Assembly (NCBI RefSeq): GCF_041146395.1
Contig: NC_091006.1
Location: 5,896,001 to 5,960,000, forward strand
Reading direction: 5' to 3'
Source of the DNA: Eulemur rufifrons
Taxonomy: Eukaryota > Chordata > Mammalia > Primates > Lemuridae
Length of the DNA stretch: 64,000 nucleotides
The position numbers and the translations under genes are program-made. Shown here piece by piece: positions 23,549 to 33,959 of the stretch. Positions within the stretch are counted from its first letter, which is position 1; every line of letters begins with the position of its first letter. The notes under the pieces were generated by a model. It made no database searches. It saw only the letters and a list, made by a program, of their open reading frames with translations, and was not told where the DNA came from.

Positions 23549-23818
23549 GGAGGACGGCAGTGCCTGGCCCACTTCCTGCCCCAGGCAGCGGGGAGAACGC
23601 AGTCATCACCTCACTTCTGAACAGGGTTTTGGGAATCGTGGTGAATAGGAAAAACGTGTTCCCTGCTCAACTGTAGCCCATTGCTGTCCTGTGGAAATGC
23701 CAGGTATTGCAAGGTATTCTGATATTTTCCCCCTAGTAGAAAAGATGAGGAATTTTTGCTAGTTCATTGAACTCAAATTATGCTACATCGGATAACTTTT
23801 GGTGGTACATGGATGACT

Positions 23819-24168
23819 ATGGTTTGTTTTTTTTTTTTTGTTTTTTTTGAGACAGAGTCTCTCTCTGTTGCCCAGGCTAGAGTGAGTGCCGTGGCGTCAT
23901 CCTAGCGCACAGCAACCTCAAACTCCTGAGCTCAAGGGATCCTCCTGCCTCAGCCTCCCGAGTAGCTGGGACTACAGGCACGCACCACCATGCCCGGCTA
24001 ATTTTTTCTATATATATTTTTAGCTGTCCATATAATTTCTTTCTATTTTTAGTAGAGATGGGGTCTCGCTCTTGCTCAGGCTGGTCTCAAACTCCTGAGC
24101 TCAAATGATCCACCCACCTCGGCCTCCCAGAGTGCTAGGATTACAGGCGTGAGCCACCGCGCCCAGCC
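23819..24168 (-). mobile_element. Dimeric Alu, strepsirrhine type, antisense
   Basis: Poly-T, 'gagacagagtctctctctgttgcccaggctagagtgagtgccgtggcg', linker 'tatatatttttagctgtccatataatttctttc', and end 'gagccaccgcgcccagcc'. This is the reverse complement of the long-linker Alu seen at 6737. GGATGACT at 23,811-23,818 and 24,169-24,176 is the target-site duplication. Confidence 0.94.
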
Positions 24169-24176
24169 GGATGACT

Positions 24177-24530
24177 GTTTTGTTTATTTTTTAGGTTACG
24201 TTTGTAGCAAAAGATACCAATCTTTCATTTTTAGTGGTGATATAGATTCCTTTTTAAATATATATGTATTTAAGTTTAAAAGTGAGTTAATTTAAAGAAA
24301 ATATTTAATAAATAATTGGACAGATGGGATGTAGCTGCAGCTGAAAGGAAGGGTGGGACACACGGCTGAGGTTTGGTAAACACCGTATTGGCTCAGCCTT
24401 CCGCCCTTTCTCCTCTAGATTTGGGGTTCCCCACTGTGGGCCTGAGCCGAGGTTGGCAAACAGCTACCATGGGCATGTATGCCTTGAGCTATTTGTGTCA
24501 TGGTGGGTGCATCGGCCAGGCATGCTTCTA
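24177..24530. other. AT-rich flank, no feature recognised
   Basis: 'aaatatatatgtatttaagtttaaaagtgagttaatttaaag' near 24,255 is plain AT-rich sequence. The remainder to 24,530 is unremarkable. Confidence 0.4.
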
Positions 24531-24534
24531 GCTT

Positions 24535-24955
24535 CAAGAAGAGAAAACCGAACCCACAGCAGCTTGAATGAATGAGGGATGATTTCTCTCCCATCATAGC
24601 AAACCTGGAGGTACTTGGCTGCCAGTGTTAGTTCAGTGGCTGGGTGGTGTGAGGGTTGGAGCCTCTTTGATACTCTTGGCCTTTTTCCTCGTGGTTGCAT
24701 GGTTGCTGCCGCTGGCCCAAGCAGAATAAAAAGTGAAGAATCAACTCCAGTGTTACATGGGTGTTTCAAATCTGGACTGGTTACGCACTCCCAGAATCCC
24801 CTAGAAGATTCCACTTGCATCTCATTGGCCAGAAATGTGCTGCATAGCCTCCTCTGGCTCCAGGTGGGGAGGTGGGAAATTTCATTTAACTTTTCAGCCT
24901 TTCCTAAGGAGGAGGCCAGAGAAAAAGTGATTTGAGAGTGTCTGGCTCTGTAGGG
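24535..24955. mobile_element. Unnamed family R, copy 4
   Basis: 'ggccttttttcctcgtggttgcatggttgctgccgctggcccaagc'-type text and 'cttgcatctcattggccagaaatgtg' share order with the 41,510 copy ('cttttcctcatggttgcaggacggctgctgtggctccaag'). Confidence 0.55.
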
Positions 24956-24974
24956 AAAGAAAAGCAACAATAAT

Positions 24975-25200
24975 TAACATTAATGGTGCTGACTGCGCCA
25001 AGCTCCGCTGTAAGCACTTTATGTGCATGATCTCATTCAGTCCTTGCAACTACCCTATGATGTCACTGCTGTGATATCTCCACAGTAATGATGAGGAAAC
25101 TGAGGCACAGAGTGGTGAAGCTGCTTGCCAAGTAGAGGAGCCGGGTAGGAACCTTTGCAGCGTGTCTCCAGAGCCCTTGCTCTTGGCCATTACACTTTGT
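24975..25200 (-). mobile_element. MIR SINE, antisense
   Basis: 'gcgccaagctccgctgtaagcactttatgtgcatgatctcattcagtccttgcaactaccctatgatgtcactgctg' then 'gatgaggaaactgaggcacagagtggtgaagctgcttgccaag' is a strong antisense MIR. Confidence 0.88.
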
Positions 25201-25544
25201 TGCCTCGTAAGAGGTCCAGAAAGGGACTGGGGTCCCCAGGCTCACTGTGTAGCCTCAGCTTAAATCCTTCCAGCAAGGGAGGAGCAGCGCTGCATATTTC
25301 GCTTTGGGGAAGTTGATCATTAAAAAGCTTTCTTGTGAATCACGTCCGCTTCTATGTAACTGCCTCCCACTGGTTCTGGTCCAGTCCTGGTGAGCAGCAC
25401 CAGCCACACTTCTTCCTGGCAGCCCTTCAGGGCTTGCACGTGGCTAAGCAAGCTGCTCCTGGCCTCTCCCTTGCCAAATAAACTGTACCTGTGCTTTAAA
25501 TTCTTCTTCCCAGAATGAGGCTTCCAGCTTTGTTGCCTTCCTTT

Positions 25545-26160
25545 GGAGTCCTGCTGGTTGATTGAACATGCATTTATTGTGCACCTCCTCTGTGCCCGTC
25601 CCTGTCGAGCTGGGTGGGCTCTGTACTCATAGGGCTCCTCGTCCAGTGAAGGAGGCAGGTCCTCACACAGTGACAGCCCAGAGTGGTCAGGGCTGTGATG
25701 GGGGAAGCCCAGGGGACTGTGGGAACCCAACAGCGGTGTCTGGCCCAGCCTGGGGATCAGGGAGGGCTCCTGGCAGCAGCCTTTGGGCTTTGGAGGAGGA
25801 ATAGAGACTCAAGGAGCAATGTCTTCCTTCGTCTCCACCTCCCCCTTCTTCAGGGAAACTCTCCCTACAGCTCTCAGAATCTCTGTTCCCTTCCAGTGTG
25901 AAATGAAAGGTTTGGACTTGGGTTTCCATCCATCCGTCCGTCCATCCAACGTTGACTGGGCATGTACTGTGTTCCTGGTCCTTTGCTGGGCAGTAGGCTT
26001 ACCTGGATACAGTGTGTTGGGAAGGTTCTGCAGGTAAAAAACCCAGAGTGATGAGAGTTCTAATAGGAGAAGCCACAGGACTGTGGGAACCCAGAGGAGT
26101 CACCTGACTGTGATTTAGGGTTTCAGGAAAGCTTCTCGAGGGAGACAAAATCAAAAGTGG
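25545..26160 (-). mobile_element. Two antisense L2 3' ends
   Basis: 25,560-25,790: 'catgcatttattgtgcacctcctctgtgcccgtccctgtcg...gtcctcacacagtgacag'. 25,930-26,160: 'catccgtccgtccatccaacgttgactgggcatgtactgtgttcctggtcctttgctgggcag'. Between them lies unassigned sequence. Two L2 3' starts in tandem imply two insertions. Confidence 0.6.
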
Positions 26161-26164
26161 GTTG

Positions 26165-26375
26165 AGATGGTGGCCAAGAGCATGGGCTCCAGAGTCCAGC
26201 TGACCTGGGGTCTGGTCTTAGCTGAGCCACTGACTTGCCCTAAATGGGCAGCTTGACTCTGGAAGCTTCCATTTTCTCCTAAGGTTGTTTTGAGGATTAA
26301 AAATGTGAGTATGAATTTCAAGTACCTAGGACAGTGCCTGGCACAAAGTAGTCACATAATAGATGAGATGATGAG
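26165..26375 (+). mobile_element. MIR SINE
   Basis: 'ggtggccaagagcatgggctccagagtccagctgacctggggtctggtc...cctaaggttgttttgaggattaaaaatg...gtacctaggacagtgcctggcacaaagtagtc' is a nearly complete sense MIR. Confidence 0.87.
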
Positions 26376-26382
26376 AAGAAGG

Positions 26383-26406
26383 AGATGATGATGATGATGA
26401 TGATGG
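26383..26406. repeat. (GAT)n microsatellite
   Basis: About seven consecutive GAT units, growing directly out of the MIR tail. Confidence 0.85.
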
Positions 26407-26626
26407 CGTTGGCAGCTTACATTCATTAGCTCGCACTGCATGGGAGGTTAGGCAGCTTAGTCAGAGGCTATAAGATAATAAGCATTAGCTGCTGCTGTTG
26501 TGATTATTTACTCGCCAAACATGTGAGGGTTTGCCCTGTGCCCAGCCCTGAGCTCGCGTAGGATGTAGCAGGACTGTGTTTGGGGAACAGGGCTCATACA
26601 GTCGAGGCCTAGACCGGGAACTTCAC

Positions 26627-26822
26627 GAGGGGTGGGAAACCTGCAGCTTTGGGGCCACACGTGGCCCTCCAGATCCCCGAGTGTGGCCCCTCGACCAATC
26701 CAAACTTCACAGAACAAATCCCTTTATTAAAAGGATTTGTTCTGTAAAATTTGGATTCAGTCAAAAGGCCGCACTCAAGGATCCAGAAGGCCCACATGTG
26801 GCCCCAGGGTTCCCCAACCCGT
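26627..26822. mobile_element. Palindromic non-autonomous DNA transposon (MITE-like hairpin)
   Basis: About 195 bp that is nearly its own reverse complement. The outer arms are 'ggggtgggaaacctgcagc' and 'gggttccccaaccc', with 'ggggccacacgtggcc' answered by 'cccacatgtggcccc'. The inner arms 'acagaacaaatcc' (26,709-26,721) and 'ggatttgttctgt' (26,733-26,745) are perfect complements around 'ctttattaaaa'. The layout is typical of mammalian palindromic hAT-type MERs. I am unsure of the family name, and no duplication was identified. Confidence 0.8.
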
Positions 26823-27395
26823 CTTGGGCCTTTCAGCACTGGCCTCAGGAGCTTAGGCTGCCCTTGACCTCTGTGGCCAGAACGCATGGATGCTCTGCTC
26901 AGCCCATCAGCCAAGTCCCAAATTAGACCTGACAGTGTGATTTATTCTCTGGGATGGAGCTGGGAGGGCAGAGCCCCAGTGGGTGATTCCGAGGGAAGGC
27001 TGTCAGCCTGAATTAGCCCAGGCCCTTCACGCGGCCTTGCTGTTTCAGCTTCCTCCAGCTCATAGGCTTTTCCAGGGTGTTGCTGGCTTCTGAGCAGCAT
27101 CCTCCCCTGTCCCCAGGGACTGGGACTTGGCTGTGATCCCTAAGGAGCTATGTTTGATGAGAGCTGCTGCTAGGCTGTCCCTGTCTGAAGGCGGCAAAGG
27201 CTCTGGGTCCTTTCATCTGTCCCACCAGGAATTGAAAGTGGCGATTCCTGAGGAGTAGTTGGCCACTCCCCCCAGGCCTTTCATTGAGGTTCAATACTGG
27301 CAGCTGGAGGCCACTGCCTGCTCTGCACGTCCCAGTCTGTGATTACAGTGTCTCTGCCTCTAGCTGCCTTCATTCATTCTCAGGGATGCCACTGA
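26823..27395. other. No feature recognised
   Basis: GC-moderate sequence without a supported exon or repeat. Confidence 0.4.
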
Positions 27396-27690
27396 CAGGC
27401 GAGATTCTGCTGCTGTAACAAATTAACCCTGGCTCCTAGAGATTGGACACGGCAAACGTCCATTTTTATCTGGGACACAGGCAGGTCAGTTGGGGGGCTT
27501 GACCCAGCCTTGAAGTTTCCCAAGTGAAACCTCCAGCCTCCAGGGACACCACAGCAGGAGACAAGAACCAGAGGGTGGCACAGCAGCACTTAGATGCCAA
27601 GGCTCAGAAGGAACAGACTCACGTCTGCTCACGCCTGGAGCTCGTCTCCTGGTGCTGCCTAACTGCAGCCGGGCTGCGAGGAAAACATGG
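27396..27690. mobile_element. Unclassified ancient repeat
   Basis: 'gcgagattctgctgctgtaacaaattaaccctggctcctagagattggacacggcaaacgtccatttttatctggg' reads like a dispersed mammalian element with the 'gctgtaacaaa...' opening. The family is not named. Confidence 0.45.
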
Positions 27691-27719
27691 GGGCGCCTGG
27701 TATTCAGTGAGCAATAAAT

Positions 27720-28215
27720 ATCGTGGCCACAGTTGACAGGTGTGGTATTTATGCGGCACCTACTGTATGCCGGGCCTTCTCAGGGCACTGATAAGAAAAG
27801 GGGTGCCTTCCTTCCTGGAGCTCCCGTTGAGTGGAGGAAACAGCATGTAAGTAATTGCAGCAACAGCTGTATAATTATGTCTGCACTAAGTGCCCTGACG
27901 GAGGAGCCCGGAGGGCTGCGAGAGCATATCCGAGGGCCCTGACGTGTTTGGAGAGGCCAAGAGATGTCTGTCATAAGGACTGGCATTTGGGAGGAGGCCT
28001 GAAGGATGAGTAGGCCTTCACTGAGTGGGGGTAAGGACTGGAGAGAGAGTTCCCAGGGGAGGGCACAGCGTCGGTGGAGTTCTGGACGTGGGAAGGAGCT
28101 CGACTGAGAAGGACTTGGAAAAAGGCGTGCACGGCTGCAGGGTCATGAGCGGGGACAGGTAGGTGTGGGCAGACTGTGCAGGGTCCGGTTGGCCATGGGG
28201 AGGAGTTTGGTACTT
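27720..28215 (-). mobile_element. L2 LINE 3' end, antisense
   Basis: 'gtggtatttatgcggcacctactgtatgccgggccttctcagggcactgataag...cctggagctcccgttgagtggaggaaacagcatgtaagtaatt...gaaggatgagtaggccttcactg...ggagaggaa'-type order. Confidence 0.75.
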
Positions 28216-28224
28216 GTAACCCCT

Positions 28225-28440
28225 GCCTTTTATTAAGTGAGCGCAGTCATTCTTTCTACAAATGCTGAGTTCCTGCTCTTTGGCAGCCAGTGTTTCAGTA
28301 GTGAACAAGACAGACAAATGTCCCTGTTCTCCCAGAGCTGGCATTCTAGAAGGGGGAGACAGACAATAGGCAGGAAAAACAAACAAATATGATAATTCTA
28401 CCTAGCGAAAAGAACTGACCAATAAATAGGGTATAATTGA
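28225..28440 (-). mobile_element. Second L2 3' end, antisense
   Basis: 'cagtcattctttctacaaatgctgagttcctgctctttggcagccagtgtttcagtagtgaacaagacagacaaatgtccctgttctcccagagctggcattctagaagggggagacagacaataggc'. High similarity to the L2 3' consensus as I recall it. Confidence 0.87.
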
Positions 28441-28930
28441 GAGTATATAGTTTGAATGCTTTGGGCTCCAGGTATTAGAGACCCCCTTTCATGCAGGCTT
28501 CAACAGTCGGGAAATGTACGGACCCCCAGCTCCAAGTGTGAGGGTTCTTTGGCCCACTCTCCGGGCTGGTGACATAGCAGCTCAGCAATGGCATGAGGAA
28601 TCTGTCTGTCATATTGCCTTCGTCTGAAAGCAGGTCCCTTCCACAGTCAGAGGATGGCAGTTAGGGATGCTATGGGCAGTCTCAGGCCTGGGGAGCAGAA
28701 GCTGTTTCAAACTCTGCGTGCCCCAAGGATCTTCCACTAGCCTGCTTGGTGGGCAAGAATCACAGGAGCCAGTGTGAGAGTGGGGAGGAGGGTGCCATAG
28801 ACCAGGCAGGAGATGACAGAGGACGGGACCAGAGTAGGGAGAGCAGCGGGTGAGGAGGGGGTAGGTTCTGGGTACAGAGTGGACAGGGCTTGCTAATGGC
28901 ATGGCTGCTCCAAAGAAGGAGTACTGAGTG
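28440..28930. other. No feature recognised
   Basis: Mixed sequence, partly G-rich (28,780-28,880). A 131-codon minus frame across it shows no domain. Confidence 0.4.
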
Positions 28931-28958
28931 GACACGCGCGCGCACACACACACACACG
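28931..28958. repeat. (CG)/(CA) alternating purine-pyrimidine tract
   Basis: 'acacgcgcgcgcacacacacacacacg' gives about 27 nt of strict purine-pyrimidine alternation with a CG core, the classical Z-DNA pattern. Confidence 0.85.
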
Positions 28959-29136
28959 AATGTCCATCTTGTGCTGTGGCTTCTCTTGTAAAGTCATGGT
29001 GCACATTTGCACATTACAGGCTGTGGGAAATCCTCCAGGAAAGAAACTTGTTTCTTTGACTATGGAACCTTTCCCCCTCCCCCCCAAAAGACACCTGGTA
29101 GCATGTTCTGCACTATAATTTGGAAAGTTTTGCTTA

Positions 29137-29315
29137 ACTAATGATTCTCATCCTTGCTGTACATTAGAATCATGTTGAGAGCTTTAAGAAATCCCTAGGC
29201 CTGGTTCCACCCCAAATTCTGTTGCAATTACTGAGGGTAAGCAAGTATGGGACTTTTTTTAAAGCTCCCCAGATGATTCTGGTATGCGGGCAGGGGTGCA
29301 AACTACTACTTTATC
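29137..29315 (+). mobile_element. MER5A-like hAT MITE
   Basis: 'gattctcatccttgctgtacattagaatcatgttgagagctttaagaaatccctaggcctggttccaccccaaattctg' and 'tttaaagctccccagatgattctggtatgcgggcaggggtg' match the MER5A terminal text on both sides. Confidence 0.85.
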
Positions 29316-30385
29316 CTGTCCTCAGGGGAGCGTCACATTATAAAGCTATATTACTTGTTTGCATTTCCGATGATCAAAGTAATACTTGCTTGTTTAAAAA
29401 AACAAACCAAAGGACCCAAAATCCCCCAAGATAATAATTTTTGCGAGCTGGTGTGTATCTTCTGGATTTTTTTCAGTGCTTGTACTAAAAAAATACCACA
29501 TATGCCCCTAAACAAGGTGATTCCAAAGAGAAGATTTAAAAAAAAAAAAAGTTTGAGGCCCACTGGAAATGTTAAGGATATAGACAATATAATCAGGTGC
29601 TTAGTTGTATTTGCTAATTTATTAATTTTGTGACATATTTAGAGTCTTGAGATCAAACATGTTAAATTCAAATATTGCAAATATCCTCTCACATGTCATA
29701 AAAGAGTGTTATCACACTGTTCACAGGCATTCTTATCATCGCCAGAGTCACTTTTTGAGTCACCTACACACATTTCCAGAATATATTGTCTCCATGTCCA
29801 TCTGAAATGTTTGTAATGTGGCCTTTCTTGAATTTGTGTATTATGTTGTCACTGGAAATTGTATCTCAATTCTTAAGAATCCAATCCTATACCATTAGAC
29901 AGTTTTTAAAAATTCCTCTTTTAGTTTTTATGTTGGTGACTTCTATAGTGTAGCCAGTCACTGTTAACTTTTTAAAAAAAAAAAAAGATTTGATGTTTTT
30001 TAAGGACAGTTACTGAAAATGGGTAAAGGGCTGAATAAATGTGAACATATAAAAGCAGTTATATAATCACTTGTTTTTGAGTCAATCAGATTAATCATTC
30101 CAATATGAATAATAGATGACAACTTAGGAAAATTAAATTTCTACATATAATTTCATCCCCCACAGTGGCACTCTGCTTCAAGACAGTTTTCGGTATTATA
30201 TTCCACATCCTGATTTTTAATTTCCAAAGTTCCCATTATATACATTCTATAAATGCCCCAGTAAGACTTTCACCACAAGTATTTTGTTTAAATTGATTGA
30301 ATGTCACTTATATTTATTTGTCCCTCTCTTGGTTTTTAAAGAAATCTTTTTATTATTTTTTGCCTAGCACCTGGTTAGTGCTATT
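29316..30385. other. AT-rich 1.07-kb block of unknown origin
   Basis: Two A-runs (29,537-29,550 and 29,972-29,985) and many TTTAAA/ATAT words, with no named repeat recognised. Read on the minus strand it has the look of a 3' UTR. One open stretch around 29,690-29,760 ends in TGA and matches no protein I know. It may be a decayed retrocopy or an old DNA element. Confidence 0.35.
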
Positions 30386-30388
30386 TAA

Positions 30389-31680
30389 TTTTTTTAATAA
30401 ATTTTATTGTGTATATTTGAGGTTTACAATATGATATGGGATACATATAGATAACAAAACACCGTAGTGAAGCAGATTAAATCTCTTAGCTCATCTAGTT
30501 ACCAACTGTATGTGACAAGAGCAGTTAAAATGTACTTATTTAACAAAAATCCCTAATACAATTTTGTAAACTTTAGTCCTCATGTTATACATTCATTAGA
30601 TCTCTATAAATGTGTTCATCCTACATACCTGCTATTTTGTATCCTTTGACCTACATCTTCCCATCCCTCCCCCCATAACCACTGTTTCATTGTCTATCTC
30701 AATGTATTTGAGCTCTTTTTTTTTTTTTAAGGTCATATGGTAGTTCTTTTAATTTCTTCAGGAACTTCCATACTGTTTTCCATGATGACTGTGCCAATCT
30801 GCGTTCCTACCAACAATGTACTAGGGTTCCCTTTTCTCCACACCCTCATCAGCATTTGTTACCGCCTGTCTTTTTGATCATAGCCATCCTAATGGGTGTA
30901 AGATGATATCTCACAGTGGTTTAAATTTGCATTTCCCTGATGATTAGTGATGTTGAGTACCTTTTCTTATTACCTGTTGGCCATTTTTATATCTTTTGGA
31001 GAAATGTCCGCTCAGGTCCTTTGCTCATTTTTTTAAATTGCGTTATTTGTTTTTCTGCTATTGATTTGTAAGAGTCCTTTATAAATTTTGGAAATTAACT
31101 CCTTATCAGATACGTGGTTTGCAGATACTGTTTCCCAGTCCATAGGTTGCCTTTTCATTTCGTTGATTGTTTTCTTTGCTGTGCAGAAGCTTGTTAGTTT
31201 GATGTAGTTCCATTTATTTATTTTTGCTTTTGTAGCCTGAGCTTTTGGTGTCATATCCAAAAAAAATCACTGCTAAGAACCATGTTAGGGAGCTTTCCCC
31301 TATGTCCTCTTTGGGAGCTTTATGGCTTCGTGTCTTACATTTAGGTCTTTTATCCATTTTGAGTTGATTTTTCGGTATGGTGTGATAATGGTCCAATTTC
31401 ATTCTTTTGCATGTGGAAATCCAGTTTTCCCACGCCGTTTATTGAAGAAACTATCCTTTCTTAAGGTGTCCTCCTGGTGCCTTTGTCAAAAATTAGTTGA
31501 CCATATGTTTGGGTTTATTTCTGAGCTCTCTATTGTATTTTCACTTTTAGGTGAGTACCACACTGTTTTGATTACTGTAGCTTTGTACTGTAATTTTAAA
31601 TCAGGAAGTGTGATGTCTTCAACTCTGTTTTCTTTCTCAGCATTGCTTTGGCCATTTGGGGTTTTTTTTTTTTTGTAGTG
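30389..31680 (-). mobile_element. L1 LINE: ORF2 C-terminus and 3' UTR, antisense
   Basis: The plus strand is the reverse complement of an L1. The 3'-UTR part (30,389-30,750) precedes 'gccatcctaatgggtgtaagatgatatctcacagtgg' and the ORF2 end. Minus-strand translation at 31,260-31,033 gives [19 protein letters not shown] and [12 protein letters not shown], the end of L1 ORF2 after the reverse transcriptase. The upstream ORF2 (RT and endonuclease) is missing, so this is a 5'-truncated, dead copy of about 1.3 kb. Confidence 0.92.
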
Positions 31681-32185
31681 CCGTACAAATTTTAGGATTG
31701 TTTAAAGGGCCTATTCACAGGGTCTTATAACACTTGGAATTATGGGGTCAAGCTCTTAGGAATAGTTACTAAGTCTGTTATAATATATGCATCTTTTTTT
31801 TATTGTTGCCAAAACTAGCATCATTTAAGCTTTTAGAAGCTTAAAACTTTCCCAGAGAGCACTTGGTTCAAAGTAAAATAATACGAAAGACTCTAAAAGG
31901 CAATTATTATTTCTGAGGGTAATTTTTTGGGAAAAATCTGGTTTTATATTTGGGCAGATCTTGCATCCAAAATAAATTAGGTTAACGTCACACAAATAGC
32001 TAGCTTAGAGGCGTCTGACCTTCCCGCGTGAGCTGTGACGAGTTGCAGAGCCTGAGTTCTCTTGCCTCCCCAGCTTTATGTCATTCGCTCATTCGCTCAT
32101 GCGACATTGATTTGTTTTCTGTCAGCTACCCTGAGACCCAGTACAGAGGACAGTAGTAAAGATGGCTTTGGAGTGTGCTAGAACC
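31681..32185. other. No feature recognised
   Basis: AT-rich to 31,990, then mixed. 'ttcgctcattcgctcatgcgacattgatttg' near 32,085 may be an L2 3' start. Confidence 0.4.
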
Positions 32186-32189
32186 AACC

Positions 32190-32590
32190 CAGCCCTCCAC
32201 TGCTACCTGTGTGACGATGGCCAAAGCAGCTAACCTTCCGTGCTTCAGCTCCTGCATCTGTAAAACAGAGGAGATAACGCCACCTACCTCATTAAGGGGT
32301 CCTGAGCGTTCGGGAACTTAATGCAGATCCACAGTCCCAGGTGAAATGTGATCCAAGCTGGTCTGTTCTCACTGCAGAAATACCCACGTGATGGATTACC
32401 GTGCTCCTCCACGAACTGCCAGGGTTGTCTTTCTAAAATCTGAATTATTCAGAATTCCAAAACACATCCGGCCCAAGAGGGTTAGGAAGGGATCGTGCCA
32501 CTGTATAAGCACTTAGCATGGTGCCTGGCGCATCGTAAATGCTGTATCAATGTCAACCATTTATTGTTACTACTATTATTTAAAGTGCAT
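32190..32590 (+). mobile_element. Two MIR fragments
   Basis: 32,190-32,310: 'cctccactgctacctgtgtgacgatggccaaagcagctaaccttccgtgcttcagctcctgcatctgtaaaacagagg'. 32,490-32,585: 'agcacttagcatggtgcctggcgcatcgtaaatgctgtatcaatg', the MIR 3' end. Confidence 0.7.
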
Positions 32591-32692
32591 ACCTCACCGG
32601 CCTTAATCATCATCATGGAAATGCAAAGGATAATCGCAGTGGGAAACCATTACACACCTGCCTCGATGGCTAAAATAAAAAGACAACATGGA
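32590..32692 (+). mobile_element. Old L1 fragment, sense
   Basis: 'catggaaatgcaaaggataatcgcagtgggaaaccattacacacctgcctcgatggctaaaataaaaagacaac' matches 'aaatcacaatgagataccactacacacc...atggctaaaattaaaaagac'. Confidence 0.75.
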
Positions 32693-33590
32693 GGAAATGA
32701 GGTCAGGGAGTTCCAGGTGAGGTCTTGTAGGGACTGGGGACTTTTCCCTAAGTGGATAGTGGGAGGGTCCTGAGCAGAGGAGGGACATGGTCTGACCCAT
32801 ATATGAATGGAGTCCCTCTGGCTGTGTGGGGGCAGGAGTGGAAGCCAGGAAGTCGGGGCAGAAGCTCCCGCTATGGTCCATGGTCCTGCCAGGAGATAGG
32901 GGCAGGCAGAGGGAGGGGGCGGATCCCAATTATTTCTCGAAGGTGGAGCCAACAGTGAGTATTAATGGCCTGGATGTAGGGGTGAGAGAAAAGGGGACCT
33001 AGGATGACCTCGAGATTTCGGCCTGAACACCAGGTGGGTGGCGAAGACATTGAGTTGAGGGATACCAGGGTGGGGCTTGCCGGGAGCGGCAGAAGGTGGT
33101 ATGAAGAATCAAGCAGCGTAGAGTCCATTCGGCGTCAGATGTCCCTGGGACAGCTGCATGTGATGGTAAGGGGACAGTCAGATACTCAGGTCTCAAGTTG
33201 AGGAGAGAGGGCCAGACAGAAGAAGGAAGCATAGGGGTCCTCAGCAAAGACGTGGTGTTGAAAGCCAGGAGCCCAGGGGAGGTCACCGGGGGATCGATGT
33301 GGATGGAGAAGAGAGAAGCTGTCCTGAGAGGTGAAGATTCAGCAAAGGAGGCTGGCAGGGAGGAGACCTTGAGGCCAGGCGAGGAAGGCGGGACACAGGG
33401 CATAGAAATGACTGTGCTAGGTCCAGCAATGTGGGGACCAAAGGCCAGTGGGAGCAGGTTCAAGAGAGACAAAGAGAGGCAAGGCTCTGAGACCCTCTCC
33501 CAGCAGGTGCGAGCCCAGGAGTGTGTGACTGCACGTGTTTTGTTTGTTGCTGTCTCTCTAGTGCTCAGGCCGCGCCTGACAACACCGTAG
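32693..33590 (-). mobile_element. L2 LINE with readable reverse-transcriptase C-terminal remnant
   Basis: About 0.9 kb of antisense L2: 'gagcagaggagggacatggtctgaccc', 'ctctggctgtgtgggggcaggagtggaagccagg', 'gaaggtggagccaacag', 'gacctaggatgacctcgagatttcggcctg'. On the minus strand the frame over about 33,040-32,930 reads NLEVILGPLFSHPYIQAI and then WLHLREIIGIRPL, the L2 RT motif NLGVILDSSL...HIQSI...NISRIRPL in damaged form. The 204-codon minus ORF at 33,613-32,999 is another frame of the same relic. This is the longest L2 segment in the window. Confidence 0.87.
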
Positions 33591-33599
33591 CTGCACAGT

Positions 33600-33790
33600 A
33601 AGAATGTGTTCAATTACTGTCTTCTTGGGTTGGGGAGAGATTAGAACCAGAAGAGGCCCTTGGAGTCAGAGGCTGTAACTTCAGAGTATGGCAAAAATGT
33701 GTTCCGTGGACCTAGGCTCTTGTCCCCAGTGGATTTTGGAGGAAGGGATACTTGGAACCGTAACCCAGGCATCTGGGTGCTCCCAACCTA
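33600..33790. other. Short unassigned segment
   Basis: Nothing recognised between the L2 and the next MIR. Confidence 0.4.
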
Positions 33791-33794
33791 ACCG

Positions 33795-33955
33795 TTTACT
33801 GAGTACCTGTTACCTCGGCCAGGACCGCATGGCGCCCCCATCCATCCAAAAAACGGGGATAACAGCAGTATTGACCGCACAGAGCCGTTGTAAGGAGTCA
33901 TGGTAAACACTGTAGGTGTTTAATAAATGTGAGCTATTGTTAAAAGTAATACTTT
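33795..33955 (+). mobile_element. MIR 3' half
   Basis: 'aaaaaacggggataacagcagtattgaccgcacagagccgttgtaaggagtcatggtaaacactgtaggtgtttaataaatgtgagctattgtt'. Confidence 0.65.
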
Positions 33956-33959
33956 TGTT

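Noticed and set aside
32999..33613. 204-codon minus-strand ORF
   Set aside because: It lies over the antisense L2 remnant and reads another frame of that LINE. It is not a host gene.
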